Assembly: GCF_965638725.1 (NCBI RefSeq)
Contig: NC_134950.1
Location: 145,753,636 to 145,817,635 of the forward strand
Reading direction: 5' to 3'
From: Aptenodytes patagonicus
Taxonomy: Eukaryota; Chordata; Aves; Sphenisciformes; Spheniscidae
Length of the DNA: 64,000 nt
Shown: piece after piece, positions 53,201 to 62,200 of the stretch
Position numbering within the stretch: the stretch's first letter is position 1
Layout of the letters: the number at the start of each line of letters is the position of its first letter
The notes under the pieces: generated by a model
What the model was told of the DNA's origin: nothing
The model's input: the letters and a program-made list of their open reading frames with translations, nothing else
The model's database searches: none
Position numbers and translations under genes: made by a program

Positions 53201-56200
53201 GCTCAGCATATAAAGCTGGGGGAAGAAGAAGGAAGGGGGCACGTTCGGAGTGACGGCGACTGTCTTCCCAAGTAACCATTACACGTGATGGAGCCCTGCT
53301 TTCCTGGAGATGGCTGAACACCTGCCTGCCCATGGGAAGTAGGGAATGAATTCCTGGTTTTGCTTTGCTTGCGTGCGCGGCTTTTGCTTTACCTATTAAA
53401 CTGTCTTTATCTCAACGCACAAGTTTTGTCACTTTTACTCTTCTGATTCTCTCCCCCATCCCACCGGGGGGGGGGAGTGAGCGAATGGCTGTGTGGTGCT
53501 TAGTTGCTGGCTGAGATTAAACCACAACACGTAATTACCTTTTACTCAAGTCCCTTGTAACTATCAAGTCTTTAAGCTGATTTTGCTCTGAGCATCTACG
53601 TTAAACAGTCACGAGACATTATTTTCTCTTGCTGAAAAGCCTGTTCAAGTGGTTCTTGATTTGCCCCACCCAGATTTGTAAGTTCACTGTTCTTTTAGCT
53701 GTGCTGGTGCATATGCCAGCAAAACTATGGTATAAATATCATGATAAAAATTGGTCAGGTTAAATAAAACAATTACATATTACCACTCTTTAAGCCTTTT
53801 TCTTCTTTTAAGCCAAATCATTGCTATGATTCAGTCGACAGCATAACCATCCAAATAGTTCTACTTGTACAACCAAAGGAGTGGTAAACTGCAATCATGG
53901 CAGGACGCTGCAGCAGTCCTTTAACGTGGTTTTGCCAACAGAGGAAATATAATTTCAAACTATACTCTTTCAACAATTTGGGTGTCTCTATATGGGAATA
54001 TTCAGAGAAACTAAAATGAGTTAATTACATTTGTTATTTTAATGTACAATTCAAGTATATTAACCTTATCTCAAAACCTCTCATCTAGGAATAAACAATC
54101 TAATTAAGCTTGTTTATGTTTTAATTTATTCAAGAAAATTAGTCAGAAATGAATTGAAGAGTACAGAGACTTTCTTACTTTCAAATAAAAGTGACCATGT
54201 GTGGCATTTTTCAAATAAAAATGACCATGCGTGGCATTTTTCAGGGAAACAGTTGATGTGATCTAAGCCTACTCATACCTAAATCTGAATGAATTTTCTT
54301 TTAGGTCTCATTAGGTCATAAGTGGGCTAAGCTAGTAAAAGGCAAGGCCATGCTACTTTTGAAGGGAATAGCCATACGGAAATCTATTGTCCTTTAATTT
54401 ACACAGAATTACTTCATAATGTTTACTGAATCATATAATTTATCTATGTATTCTTATTTAGCATTTTAGTTAATTAAAATCTGATCATGGATCGGGGAGG
54501 GAACTTTTGCTCAGAATCCTTTTGGTCAAATTGTCCTTATTAATCACAGTCTTCTGTAAGGCATACCAGAATTCAAGCAAATTTGTGTCAGTGAATTGTC
54601 TCTCTCTTTCAAAAATTGACTTCAAAATAACAACACCTGTTATTATCTGTTTTTCATACAACTTCTGGTATGCAGTAGCTTCAGGCATCATGTTATAAAA
54701 CAAGAAAGTAAATGCACTGTTTTGAAATCCTGCACTACTCAGCTGGTTTTTGGTGACATTCAACCCAGTCTCAGCCGAGGAAGATCCACCAGAACATTTT
54801 CCCTATTCTATCCCACAGATTTTCTCCTTTTCAGAATTTCTCCTGCCCTCATTTTTAGACACAAAGGCATCATAAGAAAAAAAATCTGTAAAAAACGTTT
54901 TAGAGCAAGTTTCCCAGCTTACTGGCCTCACTGTATTTCCTCCAGCCTCACAGCCTGCAACACTTTCAACACAGTCCACACAATTAAGTATATGAATAAA
55001 ACTTCTCTTTAGTTTTGACAATGTATTTGTTATGTTCTCTGAGCTTAACTTGAAAGCTATAGAGCTGTGTTAAAATCAAATGGTTTACAAATACACAGTA
55101 CAAAGTACAGTACCTATTGAAATACTTTGCAGAATTTTGTCACAATGTAACTGCTACAAATATAAATGTGTAAAATACCCCAAATTTAAAGTATTCTCTG
55201 ACCTCTTTTTTGTCTAAAGCAGCATATTCAGCTTCAATGCTTTCAGCTTCAGGATCACGTGAAAATACCATTCGAGATTCCAGGTTAAGAGCCAGCTCTT
55301 TGTGGTGTTGTTTCTCTGCACAGTCACATGGGGTATCTTTATTTTCATTTTCTGCAAACAAATCTCCACCATGTTTTACTAGAAGCTGAAAAGTAAAATG
55401 GCAAAGTAAACAGTTATTAATTACCAACTCTAATAATACCCTGACGAAAAGGCACATCAGTTAAGAAGAGAACAAAAAAAATATGAACAAGGAAAACAGA
55501 AAGAAGAGACAAATATAATAGCAATGGTCTTTGGGAAACAATGATCCTCTATTGTTATTAAATAAATTACTGTTTGATTTCATACATAATTATACCTATA
55601 CCCACCGTAATTCCATGGAACCACAAAATCTCAGAAATATGTTACAAGGCAACGCTACACAATGTCTCTGTTAGGTTTTAAACACTAAAATTCTGCTCTA
55701 CTGATATGGCCAGTGCTCTGTAGAAAATGAGGGGCCTGAGGTCATCAAGCATGTGGCAAGATGGAGCTAGATACACCTTTAAATATGCTTTATATATGGG
55801 TATAACTCCACCATTCTTCCCAGCACTGGTACACTGGTGGTGACAGAAAATGGGAGAATCCTTGGGTAGGAGGGAAGATGGGGTACCAATTCACAGATAG
55901 GCAAATAATACTACTGGTAACTCTACCTTATTTTTGAGGACATGAGAAAAGTGAAATGAAATAATTCTAATACGGTCTAGTATTGTGCCATTTCACCAAC
56001 CTTGTCTCTTGCCAGTAACCACCCAGAAATGCAGTCTCTAGCTAATAAACACTGATTGTGCTGCTCTCATTACCTTGCCAACCTTGCCCCCTGCTATAAA
56101 CTGATCTGATATGAGCAAGGACAACAAATGCCACAGATTTTAAAGGCCAGCAGTGGACCATTTTGCTGATTTATTATGACATCTTTATAACACGTGCTGA

Positions 56201-59200
56201 ACTTCTAATGATGGAGCACCCAGGACAATCATTCACTACTAAAATGATTCATCTTATTTCTAAATAAAACTAAAATCTACAAACATTATCTTGCCTTCAG
56301 ACCATGATGGCTGTAACAATACTATCCTGTATTTTTAGCCAGGATATTTCAAAACTCAGCTTCTAATTTTTATACTTCTAAAAAAAATAAAATTTCCCCC
56401 AAATGATCTGTTCTCCACATAAACCTTTTAGATCATGATCAGTCACTTCTTACTTTTCTCTTCAGCAGATTTTATTTCCTTCACCTGCCACTGTAAAATA
56501 CAGAATGTAGTTTACAAACCTGCAATCATTCTTGTAGGTTCTTTGGAAACTTTTCCCAAGTTCTCCAAAATAAAAAGAAATGCAAACCCCAAAATACCAC
56601 AAACCCGTGCAATAACAAAATTTAGTTGAGAAGATATTAGTGTCATTAAGTATGACACCATATTTTATCTTCATAGCAGCGTATCAGACAGAAATAAAGA
56701 TAGTACCAGGATAATTATCAAGATACCCAGCCTACAGTTACCTTGTTCTATCTAAACTTCCTAACATTGCCAAAAACTTGAGTTTCACATTCTGTCTGTA
56801 CATTTTAAACTCTAACAGAAATTTAACTGCAGCAACTAAGACACCTTCTGAGGAAGAAAAATAATAAATATACTTGAAAGAACACTCCATAGACCTATGC
56901 AGCTCAAAATCTAATCCACAAGATGAGGAATATGCAAACCAACAAGTTTTTAATAATGATGCCATATTTCTCTGGAAGCACTGTTAAAAAGGCCTGTGTC
57001 TCTTAAGTAATTAAAAGGAGATTAATAATTTAAATAATCACATTAATAATTTAAACAATCGCAAAAATGCCATTTAATATGCCAAATATGCTGTGATAGA
57101 GTAGACTATATCTGCATAAAATCAAATCTATTCAGCATGAAAGTCTTTTTTCTATTCAGTATTTTAAGATAAGCACATTAACTTTGCCCAAACTATCTTT
57201 AGCACAGGGTTCCACACAGCTGTTCTGCTCAGAGGAGAAATTTAATACATGAATGGAGCAGTATCAAGACTGCACATTTGACTATCAACTCTGAACAAAT
57301 GAACTAGTAGGTGGTTCACCCACAAGGGACTATGTTTGTTTTTTCCTTTCGTTTTGTGGGTGTGGTAGGGATAGGGGAAGATACAATGCTGGGGCTTTCC
57401 TGAAAAGTTATGGAAAAAGGAGACGATTAAAGAGGAATGCTGCTCTGAAGTGAGAGTAACCACCACAAAACTGGGCAAAAGGCGCTCCTGGGGTTCTAAG
57501 TAACCTTCAGTTTACTGGAGAGAGGGAAGATGACTTGAGGATTAGGCAATTCAGTTTTTTTATCTCTTTTTGTTTTGTTAAGAATTTTAATCCTCAAATA
57601 CTTCCAAGAACAAAGAGACCATTGTTAAACTCCTTCACCAGGCTCTGTTTCGGGCTTTTCCTAATGTAATGTTCCTGTTCATAATCCTGTTCCTGTTGAA
57701 GGAGTTAGAAGGACTACAGACTATACTGGAGGACTTAAGATATCTCAGATACTAATCTTAGGATCCAAGGTCCTCTACCCTATGGTAGGGCACATAACAA
57801 AGTTTGAACTTGGGGGTGTACTCTATGTTTCTAATGTAGAAACCATGACTAGTTAGACTATGTAACTGTGTCCAAACTCTGGCAAATAGCAGTCCATGTG
57901 GATCAGACTGTAAATTCTTCTTCAAAGGCAAAGCAAATTAGAGCAAGAATTGGTTTAGTCAATTGAACAGTACATATTGTCATGATAACATAACCCAGTT
58001 TATATAATTAAATGGGGAACTAGCAGTCTAGTAGCTGGATTCATCTAATAAATCATATCACAGACAGTGAGAAATAGAATGATAATTTGTGAAGAAACAC
58101 AAACCATGAACTTTCATGATGAGTTTAAAACCAATTGATTTTACAGTCTGCACTTAAAAGCTGCAGCCTAGCTCCAGAACCACAATTTAGTCTGCAGTGA
58201 CTGTGATTCTTGCCGACATTATAGTCTGCCTGGATCTTACTGTGTGACCCCATTTGCTTCATGCTCTTGAAATTGAAACTTTTGAAGAACTGTGTCTACC
58301 TCTAATACCACTGTATAGCCCCATTTGGGGGCATGAGGCAGAAGACTCCTTGCTCAAATCCCTTGTAAATTTGAAGTCTATGTTACCTGGGTTTCTCAAG
58401 TGCAGAGAGACAGAACACAAAGAAATAAGCGTTTCTGTGGATAATGTAATTTTTTTTTTTTTTTTTTTTTTGCAGTATATCTTGATATAGGTCCAACTGT
58501 AAGCACTTTATAAATCACTGTAATAGACATAATATTTCACAAATGTGAGTAAGCAAGCTTGTAAATACCAGAAAATTAAATACGTTGGAAACTGGTTACT
58601 AAACTTTTCTTCTGTTCACCATTTCTCTACCAGAAGCAACCATTCTCATGTTAAACAATTTTATGTGAGTGTTTTTCACCAACTTTGCCCAAAAAGATTG
58701 TTAAATGCTAAATCCTGGTATCTCCCATTTTCTGACATGACATGCACATTTGTCCTCTAATGTACAATAATGTTTAAAAGCAAATGGATCTTCTTGGGGA
58801 AGGCTAGATAGAACAACTGTGACTGAAAATCCCTGTAGCCAGAATTTATCAGGCAGCTGGATCAAACAAGTGGCATTAAAAAAGAGAACAAGAGAAAAGT
58901 ACAGAGCCCTTTGCAATTAATATTTTTGTTTGTTTATCAAATCTAAAAAGAATTGACAATCAAGATAAAAGCAGTATTAACATAGACCTAGGAGACAGCC
59001 TGATATTTGTTTACAAATCAATCGCATCAAAAGAGGCACTAAATCAATCATATAACCATACAAATAAAGAAAGATTCATTCTAGTTGACAGGAAGAGCAA
59101 GGCAGTACCTGTGTGTAATTCAGTTACCGTGTACATAATTAGCTGGGTCTGAGTATAATTCAGCTAGCAAAGACCGCACAGTGGCTTGCCTCCCTGGTGA

Positions 59201-62200
59201 AAATCAGTAAGTGTGTAAATAATTTCTAGGGACACGTTGAAGACAAACTGCTAGTGTGGAGCTTGTGGAGCTGTAACAACATGGGGCAGAGAAGAGAGAA
59301 GGTACAGGGGCAAGATTCAGGCTGTGATACTGGAGGTTAAGTATCAGTATCTAACAGCAGCATCCTCTTAACTCCTCTCAGTACTAAGCAGGGGACCAGA
59401 GAGACAGAGGCTTAAGTTATAGCACAGAAAATGGCATAAGGAAGATGAGTTTCCATTCGTTAGAAGCGCAGAAAACTAGGAAGGATGATCTTTGTACTAA
59501 CAGAATGAAAGAAGTGTTGGCTATTGGAAATAAAAAGACACTATCTGAGCTTTTAAAGAGGGGACTAATGAAAAAACAGAAGATAAGGAGGAGCATCCAG
59601 TGCTCAGTTGATAGTGCACAGCTAAGGCTGGGGAATTGAAATGACAAATTTTAAATGAAAATTTTCAGACAATATCTGGAAACTTTACAGAATACAATCA
59701 GTGTAACAACGTAATACCACAGAACATATTATGTGAGACTCACAGAGAAGTTCACAGTATTGGAAGTGTGGTGCTATTTACCTTTAAATAAAAAAACCCA
59801 ACCCAAACTCACAGATAAATAAACTAACTCTATCAACAAATACCAGAGAATCCCAGTGGAATACAATTCTGGACTTAAACAAAAAAAAGCTTTGGTGACC
59901 ACCTGACCAAAACTGTAACAATGAAAGTGACATGCTGCCCATGAACAGAAATGTTGCAAGGGCACAAGTCACAAAAATAAAGGGAACTTCAGTGACTGCG
60001 TCTCCCAAGTATATTGAGAAAATGCTATGCTAATATATGATGCTTAAATTAAAATTTCAGACTACATAAGTGATTGAATAATAGACAAAATAATTAGCGA
60101 ACACATGAGAGGAGAAGCAACTCCTGACTTTGTCCAGAGTAGTCTACAAGACCTAATTCAAAATGTTACCATCGAAGAACCACTCAATAACAATTCCCAA
60201 AATGTACTTAGATTCACCATTCCTGCAGATGCAGAAAAAAGACAAATAATCCGCTGCCTACTTTCAAAAAGTGGTACTAAATAAAAGTGTGGAAAAAAAT
60301 TCTAGAAACATCAGAAGAATCTGTGAAGGTAGAACAACGGGACACATTCATACGGGAAATAAGAAGCTGAAGTTGTCTCCAGATGAAGAATATGTAAAGA
60401 ACAAAATCTGGAAAAGGTAAATGTAAAATCACAGTGAAGAAGGCTCTGAATGGTTTTTGAGCAGTATGCCAAGTGCATAACAACTCAGAATAAATCATTT
60501 TAAAACATCACACAGTAAAGCTGTCAATGTGTTTGTAAAGTCGGTCGCTGGACAAAGTGCAAAAGCAATCTCAAATAACATAAAGCAGAAAAGTGATATG
60601 AATTGTTGGAGTCCAGATTCTCTGTGGATGTACCACACATGCTTTACGAAGGACAGAAAGGAAAGTCTGTTTCAAATTGAAGTCTCAGCACAAGAGGTTC
60701 TAGAACAACCTGTAAACCAAATACTAATATAAATACCCAGCACCAGATGGTACTTATTCATGAGTCCTAATGGAACTCAAATATGAACTATTTATTATAA
60801 TATGCAACTTATTGCTTAAATCTGTCACGGTACAAGATTAGAAGGTGGTAAAAGTAACACCAATACTAAAAATAGCTCCAGAGAAAATCAGGAAAGCACA
60901 GGGAGAGCGTCAGTTTTACTGCAGAGAGAGGTCACCAGTGAAGTCCCACAGGTGCTGGGACCTGACTGTTTAAGATATGCAGAAGTTATCTAGAAAAGCA
61001 GGCGAATAATGAGGTGATAAACTTTGCTGATGATACTAAGTTAATGAGTGAAGTGTAGTCTCAATAACCATGAAGTTATACAGAGAAGAAAAATAACCTA
61101 AATTTTACATATAAATGCTGAACTCCGAATTAATCGTTACCACTCAAAATACAAATCTTGATGTTATAATAGACAGGCTTATGAAAATGTTAGTTGTTTT
61201 TGAAAATATTAGATGTCTGTTCTTGTGTTCTTTAAATTAAATTACCAGCACAATTAAATACTAGTCCTCATTACTTGGTATAGTTCAAAAATAAATTTGG
61301 TGGGAGACCTTCAAAGTCATTATGATTCCCAATTACTCATTATTATCCACTACTTTCACAAACATTAAAGTAATTTTTAATTTGTAAAAAGGTAATTATC
61401 TTTAAGTATGTTAGCACAGATGTATGGCATCCTCTAAAAAAGCTGGGCACTGTAAAGATATCAAACTTGTTCTTGAAACATGGACAGCATTTCCCAGTCT
61501 CAGCTACAGAGCAGAATAAAAAGAGCTCTAGTCTTCTCTCAGGCAGTTATTTCACTTCTCTTTACACATACAGGTATGCCTATGCCTACCTTTAAAACTT
61601 TTTCTCCAGTGTTACAGTCTTGTAATTATTTCCAATTTTTATAAGCTTACACAAGTCGTCTTCATGCTGAGGAGTTTATGTCATGAAGTTAATCTATATG
61701 TAATCAATTTTTTTCATTGTTCTCTACAGACAGTGTATGTTTTGGGCTGTTTATCTTTGCAATTTTTCCAATTAATGAAAAATAGAATTAAAAAGTTATT
61801 TCAATATACTGTATCAGATTTTTTTCTCTGAAACAGCTTTGTGAAACACCGTGTGTGTCATTTACTAATACCAGTATATAGACTTGTGACTATATATGAA
61901 CTTTTACCTCGACACAGGTTTTCATCCCTGAGGCAGCAGCATAGTGCAAAGGTGTATTTTTTTTGTTATCAACAGCATCAATGGCTGCTCGTTCATATTG
62001 TCCTTCATCCAGCTTTGCTCCCTTCCACTTCAGGATCATTTGCAGACAATCTGCTCTTCTGCAGTCATCTTCTGAGGGTCGTGTCAGGCGAGGATGAAGA
62101 GCTCCTTCTGAGATCATGATCTGAGGTCCCATACACAGTAAGTGCATAGATGTCTCATTGTGCACATTCCGTTTATTTGGGTTACCATCTCTAACAAAAA

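Larger units (their letters stand above)
47090..55202 (-). other. ANKIB1 intron between exons B and C
   Basis: About 8.1 kb, the longest complete intron here. Contents: a CR1 fragment (47751-47945), a CATA/CATG simple stretch near 48540-48562, LTR copy 4 (52933-53529) and a 30-bp tandem duplication (54181-54240). The stretch 48000-52900 shows no other repeat or exon that I can support. Confidence 0.75.
55386..61907 (-). other. ANKIB1 intron between exons A and B
   Basis: About 6.5 kb. It contains a 22-base T run followed by GCAG (58450-58475) and an old plus-oriented CR1 relic (about 60700-61150, possibly starting nearer 59800). Otherwise AT-rich with nothing recognised. Confidence 0.7.

Noticed and set aside
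8108-53529. Possibility that the LTRs flank a single provirus
   Set aside because: The copies are 7-21 kb apart with host exons between them, three have their own different target duplications, and no gag, pol or env sequence lies between.
61841-62119. Plus-strand 92-codon open frame
   Set aside because: Shadow of ANKIB1 exon A on the other strand.
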